Shown here in pieces: positions 9,055 through 18,652 of a stretch of DNA of 64,000 nucleotides. Source of the DNA: Andalucia godoyi (Eukaryota; Discoba; Jakobea; Jakobida; Andaluciidae); the NCBI GenBank assembly GCA_009859145.1, contig VRVR01000033.1:186001-250000 (forward strand), written 5' to 3'. The stretch's first letter is position 1; each line of letters begins with the position of its first letter. Under the pieces are notes generated by a model that was given only the letters and a program-made list of their open reading frames with translations, was not told where the DNA came from and made no database searches. Both the position numbers and the translations under genes were made by a program.

Positions 9055-10452
9055 ATGCTGTCAGTTCGTTCTGTTGCCCGTCGTTTGTTTGGTTCTGGAC
9101 CTGGTTCTGCGCGTAGTCTGCCTACGCACCGGACGCTGGCGGAGCAAGATCCCGAGCTCTCATCGCTTTTGAAACGTGAGATGCAGCGGCAGTTTTCCGG
9201 ATTGGAGCTGATTGCATCCGAGAACTTCACCTCGCGAGCGGTTCTCGAGTGCCTTGGATCGTGCCTTACGAACAAGTATGCGGAGGGTCTTCCGGGTGCC
9301 CGCTACTATGGAGGAAACGAGGTTGTGGATGAGATTGAACGTGTGTGCCAGAAACGATCTCTCGAGGCTTTCTCGCTCAACCCTGATGTATGGGGAATTA
9401 ACGTACAGCCATACTCGGGGTCGCCGGCCAACTTTGCTGCGTATACGGCGCTGCTGAATCCTCATGACCGCATTATGGGTCTTGACTTGCCCTCTGGTGG
9501 CCACTTGACGCACGGTTTCTACACCGCAAAAAAGCGTGTTTCGGCGACCTCAATCTACTTTGAGTCGCTTCCGTATACTGTGGACAGAAACACAGGAATC
9601 ATTGATTACGATGGCCTTGAAAAGATGGCGAACGTGTTTCGTCCGAAGTTGATTATTGCAGGATATTCTGCGTATCCCCGAGACTTGGACTATGCTCGCT
9701 TCAGAGCTATTGCAGACTCTGTTGGAGCACTGCTGATGTGCGACATGGCGCATTTTTCGGGATTGGTGGCTGCAGGTTTGCTGAAATCGCCGTTTGACTA
9801 CTGCGATGTTGTCACCACCACGACGCACAAATCGCTCCGTGGACCAAGAGCAGGTCTGTTCTACTTCAAGAAGGCGATTGGCGAGGAGAAATGCAACAAT
9901 GCAGTGTTTCCTTCTCTGCAAGGAGGGCCACATGTGAATGCGATTGCTGCGGTGGCAGCGCAGATGAAGGAGGTCAATACAGCCGAGTTCAAAGAATACG
10001 CAAAACAGATCATCAAGAATTCGCAGGCCATGGGTAACAAGCTCAAGCAGCTTGGAAACACCCTTGCAACCGGTGGCACCGATAACCACCTGTTATTGTG
10101 GGATGTGCGGCCACTTGGGCTGACGGGATCGAAGCTCGAGAAGCTCTACGACTTCGCGCACATCACCGTGAACAAGAACTCCGTTGCAGGTGATGTGTCA
10201 GCCATGACGCCTGGTGGTGTCCGACTTGGAGCACCGGCTCTTACGTCAAGAGGATTTATTGAAAAGGACTTTGAGCAGGTTGCCGAGCTGTTGAACACCG
10301 GAGCCGAAATCGCAGTTTCCATCCAAGAGAAGAGCGGCAAGGCACTCAAGGACTTCGTTTCATCGTGCGCGACGGATGAGCGTGTGAAGAAGCTCGGAAG
10401 CGATGCAAAGGAATTGGCTACCAAGTTCCCCATTCCAGGATTCACGCCTTAA
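9055..10452 (+). CDS. SHMT2: serine hydroxymethyltransferase, mitochondrial
   Basis: This PLP enzyme interconverts serine plus THF with glycine plus 5,10-methylene-THF. The 465 residues match the family's usual length. A ~25-residue Arg/Ser leader ([20 protein letters not shown]) suggests import into mitochondria. Family hallmarks include [14 protein letters not shown], the [12 protein letters not shown] segment and the PLP lysine Lys259 in [14 protein letters not shown]. The open frame reaches further upstream through GA-rich leader sequence, but the added residues are charged low-complexity with no family similarity. With P- and H-proteins nearby it would complete glycine-to-serine conversion. 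T- and L-proteins are not in the window. An AATAAA signal is at 10493-10498. Confidence 0.96.
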   Translation: MLSVRSVARRLFGSGPGSARSLPTHRTLAEQDPELSSLLKREMQRQFSGLELIASENFTSRAVLECLGSCLTNKYAEGLPGARYYGGNEVVDEIERVCQKRSLEAFSLNPDVWGINVQPYSGSPANFAAYTALLNPHDRIMGLDLPSGGHLTHGFYTAKKRVSATSIYFESLPYTVDRNTGIIDYDGLEKMANVFRPKLIIAGYSAYPRDLDYARFRAIADSVGALLMCDMAHFSGLVAAGLLKSPFDYCDVVTTTTHKSLRGPRAGLFYFKKAIGEEKCNNAVFPSLQGGPHVNAIAAVAAQMKEVNTAEFKEYAKQIIKNSQAMGNKLKQLGNTLATGGTDNHLLLWDVRPLGLTGSKLEKLYDFAHITVNKNSVAGDVSAMTPGGVRLGAPALTSRGFIEKDFEQVAELLNTGAEIAVSIQEKSGKALKDFVSSCATDERVKKLGSDAKELATKFPIPGFTP

Positions 10453-10797
10453 TTGTACACTGAGCATCCATAGCCATCGCTGACGATGCATAAATAAATG
10501 TTTGCAAACGGGAACTGTGTTGCAGTTCCGAGAATGGGGATAGACCCCAGCACGCATTTCGGCGTTCTTGAGATACGTGTTACCCGCGCCATTTCAATCA
10601 CCGATTTCTCAATAACTGATCACCCGCTGTACTTACAATTTCTACTTGTCGCCTATTGGCTTCTTTTTTTGCGCCTTGCTTTTTCGTTTCGTCTTTTCTC
10701 TTCTCTTTGTTTTTTCATGTCATACTTGAAATAGACACTTACGCTTGTATCTGTGCGGTGCTTGACGGTTTTAAAAAAAAATAATTAGCAAGACACG
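10453..10797. repeat. spacer with dispersed repeat A (copy 1, about 10530-10612)
   Basis: This is a gene-free spacer before Prp40. It contains an AATAAA at 10493-10498 and a stretch starting GGGGATAGACCCCAGCACGC that is clearly similar to 62688-62768 in the same orientation. The rest is T/C-rich and then A-rich just before the ATG. Confidence 0.5.
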
Positions 10798-12846
10798 ATG
10801 TGGGGACAAGGTCGCGGTCCGTCACAAGGGTACGTTCCTTCGAATCCACCACTCTCACAACCAACGTTTGCGACGCCAATTTTTTCATCCAATGTTTCTC
10901 CAGCGCAGCAGAGCATCCAGAGTACGCTGAATGCGGCCGCCAGTGCAGCCGGTGCAGCCGGTGTAGCGAATACGGGTCTTAAGACACTTCGAGGTCAAAC
11001 GGCACAAGATTGGATCGAAGGAAGAACACCAGATGGGAAGGCGTACTGGCATAATGTCGTCACGAAGGTCTCGGTTTGGGATATGCCAAATGAAGTTCGA
11101 GCTTTTCGAGAGGCATCATGGACTCAGCATTCGGCCCCGGACGGAAAACCATACTATTACAATGCAGTCACGCAGGAGACAACTTGGGACAAACCACAGT
11201 TCTTCACGCCTCCGCAAGCGACTGCCACGAGCAACGTCGGCAGTGTCCGTGTATGCACCAACACCACCACGTCCTTCTTCCCGACCACCGCCACGACCAC
11301 CGCTACCACATCCTCCAGCGGCAGCTCTCTTAGTGATGTCGTGAGTAAGAATCGAGCTTCAAGCCCAACGCATTCGGTGGATGGGTCGATTTCTTCTTCT
11401 GTTGTTTCCGAAAAAGAAAAGGACAGCGGGAAAAAGAAGTCACTGGATCGGCGAAAAGAGGAAGTACTGGAACCATCGGAAGACATGATGCCCATTCTTG
11501 AAAATTTGAAAAGAGAATTTCCAACGCCGTTGGAGAAAAGGCAGAGCTTCCGAAGCATGCTTTATGATCTGGACATCACGGTTGATGCAGTTTGGGAGCG
11601 TATTCAGCGGGTCCTTGCTCGGGATGCAAGGTACTTCCTTATCAAGTCGGCTGGTGAGCGCAAGCAGATATTCATCGAGTACGTCGCACAAAGAAAGAAG
11701 GAACAGCGGGAGCAGCGTGCGTTGGAGAAGAAACGGCAGCGAGAGGATTTTGTCAGTATGCTGCAGGAGTGCAAGGATCTGAACTCAGGAATGTCGTTTT
11801 CCCGTGCTTCAGTGTTCTTGAAGCTCGATCCACGGTTTTGTGCGTTGCAGGACGAAAGGGAGCAACGGGATTTGTACGAGGACTACATGATTGATTTAGA
11901 GAAGAAGGAGCGCGAGCAGGAGTCTCTTCTGAAAAAGAAGCTGGAAGATGACTTCATTGCTCTGTTGGAAGAGAATCGTGGAATAATGGATGGCTCCAAG
12001 ACGCAATGGACAAGAATCGCTCCCTTTTTGCAAGCAGATTTGCGGTACAAAGCCGTGACTTCTGATTCGCAAAGGACGGACCTGTTCATGCATTTCATGA
12101 AGAAGCTTCGAACAGAGGAGGACGAACGGTTCGTTCGTGAGCGGGCAGAGCGCAAGCAAAAGGAACAGTCTCTCCGCGAACAGTTCAAAGATTTCGTGAA
12201 GAGCCAGGCTTTGGAGGGCAATGTTCATTTGCGAATGTCTTGGGGTGAGTTCGAAAAGTCTCATATCAATAGCGGTGAGAAAGTGTTTGTCACAGTGTGG
12301 GATCAGCCGGTCCATCCCCGCGAACTGTTTGAAGATGTCATTGACTGGTGCGAAAAACACTACGCGGACAACAAGCAGGTAGTTCGCAGCTTGTTGGATC
12401 AGTTGAAAGTGAATCTTTCTTCTACGTTGACGTTTGATTCTGTGTGGAACAACCCCAACACTGTAGAAAAATGGAACAGTCTTCCAGAGTCAGCTCGTTC
12501 GGTTCCTTTGTGGATCATTCGCTTGTGCGTGACAGAATTCATTGAAAAAGAAAAGGATGCCGCATCAAAGTGGAAGATGACGCGAGACAAGTGCATCGAA
12601 TTGTTGAAATCGAGCGATGTTCCGGGCGATGCCAGATTCGACGATTGGGATCCCAAACTCAGTCTTCACAACTGCTGGGTGCGAATGCCGTATCTTGACA
12701 GACATGATCTGTTCCAAGAGTTCGTCTCTCACCGTCTGCCGCGTGAAGAAGCCAAGGATGGGGGTTCTGCGTCGCTGAAGCGGGATCACGGACCCAATGA
12801 TGTTGAAGCGGATGACGCTCCCGCAGCAAAGAGACGCCTCTGCTGA
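10798..12846 (+). CDS. PRPF40: pre-mRNA-processing factor 40 (Prp40/PRPF40-like), WW-FF protein
   Basis: Prp40 is a U1 snRNP-associated protein that helps bridge the 5' splice site to the branch-point proteins SF1/BBP and U2AF. Of its 682 residues, the N-terminal ~65 are Pro/Ser/Ala-rich. Two WW domains follow at about 71-99 (W72, W94, P97) and 108-135 (W108, W130, P133), then a Ser/Thr-rich linker. From ~225 onward come about five FF domains with heavily charged helices, for example around LEKRQSFRSMLYDLDI and REDFVSMLQECKDL. A basic tail ends the protein (AAKRRLC). Tandem WW followed by FF repeats is diagnostic of Prp40. Introns elsewhere in the window agree with a working spliceosome. Its 3' end converges on ALG12 with only ~130 bases between. 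Confidence 0.93.
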   Translation: MWGQGRGPSQGYVPSNPPLSQPTFATPIFSSNVSPAQQSIQSTLNAAASAAGAAGVANTGLKTLRGQTAQDWIEGRTPDGKAYWHNVVTKVSVWDMPNEVRAFREASWTQHSAPDGKPYYYNAVTQETTWDKPQFFTPPQATATSNVGSVRVCTNTTTSFFPTTATTTATTSSSGSSLSDVVSKNRASSPTHSVDGSISSSVVSEKEKDSGKKKSLDRRKEEVLEPSEDMMPILENLKREFPTPLEKRQSFRSMLYDLDITVDAVWERIQRVLARDARYFLIKSAGERKQIFIEYVAQRKKEQREQRALEKKRQREDFVSMLQECKDLNSGMSFSRASVFLKLDPRFCALQDEREQRDLYEDYMIDLEKKEREQESLLKKKLEDDFIALLEENRGIMDGSKTQWTRIAPFLQADLRYKAVTSDSQRTDLFMHFMKKLRTEEDERFVRERAERKQKEQSLREQFKDFVKSQALEGNVHLRMSWGEFEKSHINSGEKVFVTVWDQPVHPRELFEDVIDWCEKHYADNKQVVRSLLDQLKVNLSSTLTFDSVWNNPNTVEKWNSLPESARSVPLWIIRLCVTEFIEKEKDAASKWKMTRDKCIELLKSSDVPGDARFDDWDPKLSLHNCWVRMPYLDRHDLFQEFVSHRLPREEAKDGGSASLKRDHGPNDVEADDAPAAKRRLC

Positions 12847-12978
12847 GTTGGCTTCAGACTGCTGTCCACATCATGATGGTTTCCGTTCAGTTCAGTCCAG
12901 ATGCCCGTTTACAAAGGATGAATGTACAGTACATAGATATTGATAGACCCACCCGTGGATTCGCAGCGGGTCACTTCA

Positions 12979-14988
12979 TCAAGAGTCGATGTGTTCGACG
13001 TAAGCTGGATCTTCGCCACCCATTGTCAACGATGGCCACGACTGCGAGCGTTTCAGCGGAACTTCAAATCCAATTTGACGACAGGCTGGAGTTTCATCGG
13101 CAGAGAACGACACGTGTGCGAATGCCACATTCGAGTACAGACGCAACGACCACGTTCGCAACTGAACAATTCCTGTTTGCGAAACTGTTCGGTATCGAAC
13201 GTGGAACGAATTCTGCCGAACGTCCCACACAGGGTTGTCGTCCGGAGGACTTGGAAGTGGATCGCAGATGTGCACAACCAAAACCTTCTTTTTTGAAGAT
13301 CCATCTACAACATCATTGATGCGCCACTTCAGCAAGGCACGCGGCGCATCATCTGGGAAAATGACGGGCTGATGCTCCTGCGCCCACACGGACCGCATCG
13401 CATATGTTTTATCCTCTAGATGGACTTTCAGCGACGTCGCGTCCAAACGATCGAATCCGGACTGGGCGAAGATTTGACGGAACCCCGCAGAGTCCTTGTC
13501 GACATGCAGCAAATGCGAATAGCGAGAGAAATCACCACTTTTCTCATTCTTGCTGTACCTCCACCCAAGATCCGCGCGCTCCAGAAATCGAGATACGCCC
13601 GTCATGGTGGCACTTGTGTCCATATGGACGAACTTCCTCGGAGAAGCATTTTCAAGGCGGTGCAAGGAAACGAGGGCGTGGCCTCCCGGATAGTTCAGTG
13701 CGCTGACGTAAGCAAAACCAAGAGTTGCTCCGGCAGTGAGTATCAGGAAGCAAATGGAAACGTGGGTCAACACATGCCGAGATCTCGTCCACACCTCGGA
13801 GAACCCATGCGCTGCCACAGCTGTGAACAGCGGAATCGCGTAAAAGATAAAACGAAGCTCCTTGTGAGGCAAAAAAGAGTATAAAAAGACGAACAAGAAC
13901 GCCGGGGCAAACACTCGCACACCACGCCGACCGTTGAACAGAAGGCCTAAGGTCATGATGAAGTAAGTACCAGTCATGGCGCGAGGCAGAGCAGACGAAA
14001 AGTACCAGTCGAAGCTCGCGGTTCCCCAATCGGAAGACTTGTTCAGCACGGTGTTGAAGAACAACACTTCGAATTCTGGCCACAGCAGACGTCTCCAAAA
14101 ATACGAGTCAATCAAGACGGACGCCGTTACTGCGATCCCCGACGCGATGAGACCGGCTTTGAAGACCTTTGAGAGCACGACAGACTTGAAGACAAACAGC
14201 TCCAGCAAGATAAACGGCACTGCAAAGATGACCAGTTCTGCACGAAACACTGCTGCAGCAAATGCAAGAACAGCGATAGCTACGTACACCTTGCTTCGCA
14301 GCCACAATCCAAACGCAACGAGTGCGAAGCAGAGTGCGAACGTGTTGGGCAGTGGCCGTGACATGTAGAACGGGATGTGAAACTGACAAAGGGACATCAC
14401 TCCAAACGCCGTTGCAGCAACAGAGCCAAAATGCAAGCGCACGGAAGCTCTAAAGTACGAATACGCTGCAACCAGATACAACCCAAGAACCAGCCGACAC
14501 GCATACAGCGCCGCGAGCTTCGACGAAACAAGCCCGGTTCGCACGAGCAGCTGCACCGGCAGCGAGACCGCCAGCGCGCCAATGAACGTCCGCGGCACAA
14601 CGCCCGGAAACTGCAGGTGATCGTACTCCGCAATGTCCATTCCGTGAAACAGCATGTCGTGCATTGCCTGCACATTGAACGACTCCTCAACTTTTGTGTA
14701 CGGCCCCACGCAGACATACAGTGCCACCACAAAAAACATAACGATGTCCAAGATCCGGAGTCGCAGCCACTTTTTCCACGACACACCCTGCATTGGAGAT
14801 CCCAGAGCCGCCGCCGACGAGGACCCTGCGGCGATCATCATCGACGACTTTACGATTTCGTCGAGCTTCGAAGGATTTTTCAGCAGGTCTTGGTACAGCT
14901 TTTCGTACGCACCAGCATTCAGCCGCGGTGAAGGAAGCGTCTCGCTCATGTTCCCCACCCGCTTTCGAACACTCGAGCCACCACTCAT
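12979..14988 (-). CDS. ALG12: dolichyl-P-Man:Man7GlcNAc2-PP-dolichol alpha-1,6-mannosyltransferase (ALG12-like, GT22)
   Basis: ALG12 adds the eighth mannose to the lipid-linked oligosaccharide in the ER lumen during N-glycan precursor synthesis. The 669-residue protein has a ~75-residue hydrophilic N-terminus, then many membrane helices. The first luminal loop carries the GT22 signature TKVEESFNVQAMHD (EESFN at 101-105), followed by YDHLQFPGVVPRTF. A further family segment is FYMSRPLPNTFALC. The C-terminal ~190 residues are soluble and variable. ALG12 fits better than ALG9, PIGB or PIGZ because of the HLQFPGVVPRTF wording, though the assignment among GT22 members rests on my recall of the families. 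MSETLPS at residue 14 is an alternative start. It is intronless. Confidence 0.88.
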   Translation of the reverse strand: MSGGSSVRKRVGNMSETLPSPRLNAGAYEKLYQDLLKNPSKLDEIVKSSMMIAAGSSSAAALGSPMQGVSWKKWLRLRILDIVMFFVVALYVCVGPYTKVEESFNVQAMHDMLFHGMDIAEYDHLQFPGVVPRTFIGALAVSLPVQLLVRTGLVSSKLAALYACRLVLGLYLVAAYSYFRASVRLHFGSVAATAFGVMSLCQFHIPFYMSRPLPNTFALCFALVAFGLWLRSKVYVAIAVLAFAAAVFRAELVIFAVPFILLELFVFKSVVLSKVFKAGLIASGIAVTASVLIDSYFWRRLLWPEFEVLFFNTVLNKSSDWGTASFDWYFSSALPRAMTGTYFIMTLGLLFNGRRGVRVFAPAFLFVFLYSFLPHKELRFIFYAIPLFTAVAAHGFSEVWTRSRHVLTHVSICFLILTAGATLGFAYVSALNYPGGHALVSLHRLENASPRKFVHMDTSATMTGVSRFLERADLGWRYSKNEKSGDFSRYSHLLHVDKDSAGFRQIFAQSGFDRLDATSLKVHLEDKTYAMRSVWAQEHQPVIFPDDAPRALLKWRINDVVDGSSKKKVLVVHICDPLPSPPDDNPVWDVRQNSFHVRYRTVSQTGIVQLRTWSLRLYSNVAFAHVSFSADETPACRQIGFEVPLKRSQSWPSLTMGGEDPAYVEHIDS

Positions 14989-15639
14989 TTTTTTAAATTA
15001 AAAAATTAAAAAAATAAAATCCCTTTTAAATTTCGTTCTATCTCCTCTCTCTTTCTCTTCTGATCCTCTCTAGTCTATCGAAGTACCAGGTTACGGGGCT
15101 ACCGGCAGCACCCTCCACACTTACTTCTTTCTCCTTACGCCTGTATCAAGCACCGATGTTCAACGACGTCCGCCCCGCTCTGCAGAAACTCACTGTGTAC
15201 CTCGTGTGCTGTGTGTGTATTCAATCCTTCTCAAGTCCGAGACTCTGCGAATGCAGCAAAGCGTGCGGTCGTCGACCTTGAACTTGCACCTTCAAAGGAA
15301 AATTGAGTCGGTGGGCCTCAACAAACAACAAAAGCCGGGAGAGAAACCTTATCTCCCGAGCTCCGTACGACTGCTTGTGCCTTCTGTGTCGGCGTCATGG
15401 GCCGCTGTGTGCTCCGTCAGCGTCCTCATTGTTCTGCTTTTTGGCGCAGTGTACTCTGTCACTTCTTTCTGTTGCAACGCTCTTCCGGCAACAACGTGCT
15501 ATGATGCACGCGGTCGCAGCGCCACAGCAGGAAAAATGAAAAAAAAGGCAGTAATAAACGGGTTTCAACGCTTGTAAAACTTCTTGTGCAGCCTCAATTG
15601 ATGCTGCCATTGCTCGCTTCACGACAAAATGCAGAAGAG

Positions 15640-15673
<34 letters not shown>

Positions 15674-15791
15674 GAACAAACACACACACACACACGAACA
15701 AACAGACGGACACACACGCGCACACATAAACGATAGCAAAAAAAAAGTAAGAAGAAGAAAAAGAAGAGGTGCTGATTCTTACGAGGAGAAA
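14989..15791. other. 800-base spacer with (CA)n microsatellite
   Basis: This lies between the divergent ALG12 and CPSF2 genes. It has an A/T-rich patch next to ALG12, a (CA)n repeat at 15646-15673 followed by interrupted CA repeats to ~15725, and an A/G-rich leader just before CPSF2. The possible small gene at 15155-15577 is listed separately. Confidence 0.5.
15155..15577 (+). other. possible small spliced two-helix membrane protein (very tentative)
   Basis: An ATG at 15155 opens MFNDVRPALQKLTVYLVCC with a hydrophobic segment, but the frame stops after 41 codons. In another frame about 230 bases later lies a second hydrophobic segment, SWAAVCSVSVLIVLLFGAVY. The order (MFN, hydrophobic helix, loop, W-A-V-C helix) resembles the small Golgi protein Kish/TMEM167. 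I could not find a splice pair that joins the two cleanly, and the tail after the second helix is longer than in Kish. It may be chance. Confidence 0.18.
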
Positions 15792-18350
15792 ATGTCGCAA
15801 GTCAGTTTTCGTGCTCTTTTTGGCCATCGCAATAATGGGGGACCGGTGAGTCACCTTTTGAAAGTGGAAGGATGCACAATTCTGTTGGACTGCGGCTGGA
15901 ACGAGGACTTCGACCCAACGTTGCTGGAGCCACTCCGAGAAGTGTGCCCGATTGTGAACGTGGTGTTGGTGTCTCACTCGGATGTGTACCACATGGGCGG
16001 TCTTGTGTATGCGTTCAAACATTTTGGACTGAATGCACCTGTTTATGGAACACTGCCCGCGCTTAAGATGGGAGAAATGTTTCTCTTTGATGCGTTTGTC
16101 AACAAGGAAAACCGAACAAACGAATTTTCTACGTTTTCTCTGGAGGATGTGGACAGCGTAGTCGAGAAATTCATTACTGTCAAGTATTCCCAGACAATCC
16201 GGATTGCCCCATTTGACGTTCCCGTTACTCCGTTTTCGGCTGGCCGGTCTCTTGGAGGCGCGGTTTGGCAGATTAACGAGGACATTGTATACGCGGTGAA
16301 CTTCAACCATCGGAGAGAGAGAATGCTGGATGGATCGGCAATCATTCGGCTTGAGAAGCCAGCAGTCCTGATCACGGATGCGCTCTCGGCGTTCCAGGAA
16401 GCCGTCAAGGTCGAGGACCGTGAGAAGAAGCTTGCAGAGTCTGTTGCGTCTGCTTTCGCTGTTGGTGGGAATGTTCTTATTCCGTGCGATGTTGCGGGCC
16501 GATCGTTGGAGTTGTTGCTGTATCTGAATCGCTGGTGGGAGGTGAATAACTTTTCCGGGAGGTACTCGCTCGTGTTTCTTCACTCACATGCTGTTCGAAC
16601 CATTGATCTAGCAAAATCGGAACTAGAATGGATGAGTGCACAAATGGTCGATTTCGATGCGCGCGGCCAAAATCCATTCGATTTGAAGTGTGTGATGTTT
16701 TTCCATTCTCTGGAAGAATTGTTTAGACAGCCGCTGGCACAGCCAATGTGTGTCCTTGCTACCTCCGAGTCGTTGAATGTCGGTCCCGCACTGGATCTGT
16801 TCTTGCTGTGGTGCCAGCATCCGTCCAACTTGATCCTGTTCATGAATGAAGGACCGCCGGATTCAAGAGCTCGAAAGATTCTCCAAGTTAAGAATCTTGT
16901 GCGGAAAGAGAGCGCCAATGCGGATCCGAACTCGCATGCAGATTCGACCCAGTCGACGTCGTCTCAGATGAAGATGGAAGATGAAGACAGCGTCAATGCA
17001 CTTCCGGCAGGATCGGATTCAGGAATTGTTGCCAATCCAGACGATTCATTCGACATTTACATCGATACCATTATCAAAGTCCCATTGGAAGGCGACGACC
17101 TGGTGGCTTGGAGGGAGGAACAGCGAGCCGTACTGGAGGCAGAACGACAGCGAGAGATTGAGGAGCGAGAACGGAAGAAGTTGATCATTTTGCGCGACGT
17201 GGAAGCCCAGCAACAGAAGATGGAGGAAGATCGTCACTATAAGAAGGGAGAAGATGTACATATGAAGAGTGCGACAAAGGGCGGAGTTAAAACGCGTGCT
17301 GCGAAAGACGAAGAAGGGCAGATTGACATGGAGGACGACTTGGATGGAGATGGCGACGGCGACGAAGAAGCCGACGAAGAAGGCGATGGCGACGAAGAAA
17401 CAGAGGATGAACGAGCGAAGCTGGATCGGTACAAGAACAATCCGCGGTTGTTCCTCCCGAGCAATATGCGGTACAACTCGGTCTATCCTATGTTTCCGCA
17501 CATTCCGGAGGATATTTTGTCTGGAAGACGACCAATGCTGCTGCAGACGGCGAATTCCACGATTGTGGATGATCCCGTGTACGGTTCTGTGATAGATTCT
17601 ACGTTTTTCGTCTCGGCTTTGAATGCACAGAACGAAGACCAGCGTTCTGGTGGAGCACGGACGGGCGCCGATGACAAGGCAGAATGGTCGGATGTTGAAA
17701 TAGAAGCAAAGCTAGACAAGCTTCCTGTTCCGAAAAAGGGACATCCTCTCCAGCAGAATCTGCGGGCCGTATGTCGCGTTGACTTTGTTGACTATTCGGC
17801 GAGACCGGATGCATTGTCCGTGAAGCGCATCATCACTCAACGTTTAGCAGCCCGGCGTGTCGTGCTTGTCCACGGCAGCCCTGAGCAGATCAGGTCCATG
17901 GGAGACTCCATTGCGCGCTCTGCCGCAGTGACTGTTCCTGATACGTCCGACTGGATTGATCTGGAGGTCGATTCCACTGTCATTTCCGTACGTCTTCGTG
18001 AAGACCTCTTAGAAAGCATGCGATGGGTGCCGCTGCAGAATGTTGAAGCCGCGTTTCTCGAAGGCAAGCTGCAGCCGCTGCCAGACGGTGCAGGATATGC
18101 AATTGCACCCCAGACCACGGGCCACATGTCCATCTACGTTGGGGATCTCAAGATGGCCGATCTGAAATCCATTCTACAACAGGCAGGCTTCCAGTCCGAC
18201 CTGCGTGCTGGCTCCGGAACTCTCATCTGTGCAGGGGGCCGTGTGCAAATTCGAAAATCATCTGCAACCACCGTCATTGTAGAAAGCTCGCTGTGTCGCG
18301 AGTACTACGGCATTCGAAGTGTCCTCTACTCGCAGTTCGTCACCCTTTAA
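15792..18350 (+). CDS. CPSF2: cleavage and polyadenylation specificity factor subunit 2 (CPSF100)
   Basis: CPSF2 is the non-catalytic partner of the CPSF73 endonuclease in the mRNA 3'-end cleavage complex. The 852-residue protein begins with a metallo-beta-lactamase fold (GCTILLDCGWNEDFD, then VLVSHSDVYHMGGL at 58-71). The zinc motif of active members is degraded: SHSDVYH stands where CPSF73 has two extra metal ligands, as is usual for CPSF2. The beta-CASP region follows, with GGNVLIPCDVAGRSLELL. A charged insert then includes a very acidic D/E/G stretch at about 515-535 and YKNNPRLFLPSNMRYN. The C-terminal domain runs to the end. Expected to act in the nucleus. It is intronless, with an A/G-rich leader. 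Confidence 0.93.
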   Translation: MSQVSFRALFGHRNNGGPVSHLLKVEGCTILLDCGWNEDFDPTLLEPLREVCPIVNVVLVSHSDVYHMGGLVYAFKHFGLNAPVYGTLPALKMGEMFLFDAFVNKENRTNEFSTFSLEDVDSVVEKFITVKYSQTIRIAPFDVPVTPFSAGRSLGGAVWQINEDIVYAVNFNHRRERMLDGSAIIRLEKPAVLITDALSAFQEAVKVEDREKKLAESVASAFAVGGNVLIPCDVAGRSLELLLYLNRWWEVNNFSGRYSLVFLHSHAVRTIDLAKSELEWMSAQMVDFDARGQNPFDLKCVMFFHSLEELFRQPLAQPMCVLATSESLNVGPALDLFLLWCQHPSNLILFMNEGPPDSRARKILQVKNLVRKESANADPNSHADSTQSTSSQMKMEDEDSVNALPAGSDSGIVANPDDSFDIYIDTIIKVPLEGDDLVAWREEQRAVLEAERQREIEERERKKLIILRDVEAQQQKMEEDRHYKKGEDVHMKSATKGGVKTRAAKDEEGQIDMEDDLDGDGDGDEEADEEGDGDEETEDERAKLDRYKNNPRLFLPSNMRYNSVYPMFPHIPEDILSGRRPMLLQTANSTIVDDPVYGSVIDSTFFVSALNAQNEDQRSGGARTGADDKAEWSDVEIEAKLDKLPVPKKGHPLQQNLRAVCRVDFVDYSARPDALSVKRIITQRLAARRVVLVHGSPEQIRSMGDSIARSAAVTVPDTSDWIDLEVDSTVISVRLREDLLESMRWVPLQNVEAAFLEGKLQPLPDGAGYAIAPQTTGHMSIYVGDLKMADLKSILQQAGFQSDLRAGSGTLICAGGRVQIRKSSATTVIVESSLCREYYGIRSVLYSQFVTL

Positions 18351-18652
18351 GCATGCGCGTTAAATTAAAAAAAAAAAAAGCTACAACAACCCAACACAAA
18401 CAAATGAATGTCTACAGTTGTCGATTTCGCGGCAATTCGCAATTGATGATTAGTGATTTTTCGCATGCGTGTGTGACTTTTTACCGAGTTGTTGTCGTCA
18501 TCGTCTTCGCATACGCAGTAATCGTATTTGCGGATTCATATTCTGGATTCTGCAGTTCGTGGACCACAGGGAAGCGCACGAGACACAACAAAAAGAGAGG
18601 AAACCACTACCCCACCCCACCCCCCTAAACGAGCGAGGAAAAAGAAAAAGAC
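18351..18652 (+). other. spacer, no gene seen
   Basis: These 302 bases lie between CPSF2 and the glycosyltransferase-like gene. An A-run follows the CPSF2 stop, and a C-run followed by an A/G-rich leader (GAGGAAAAAGAAAAAGAC) ends directly at the next ATG. Confidence 0.4.
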
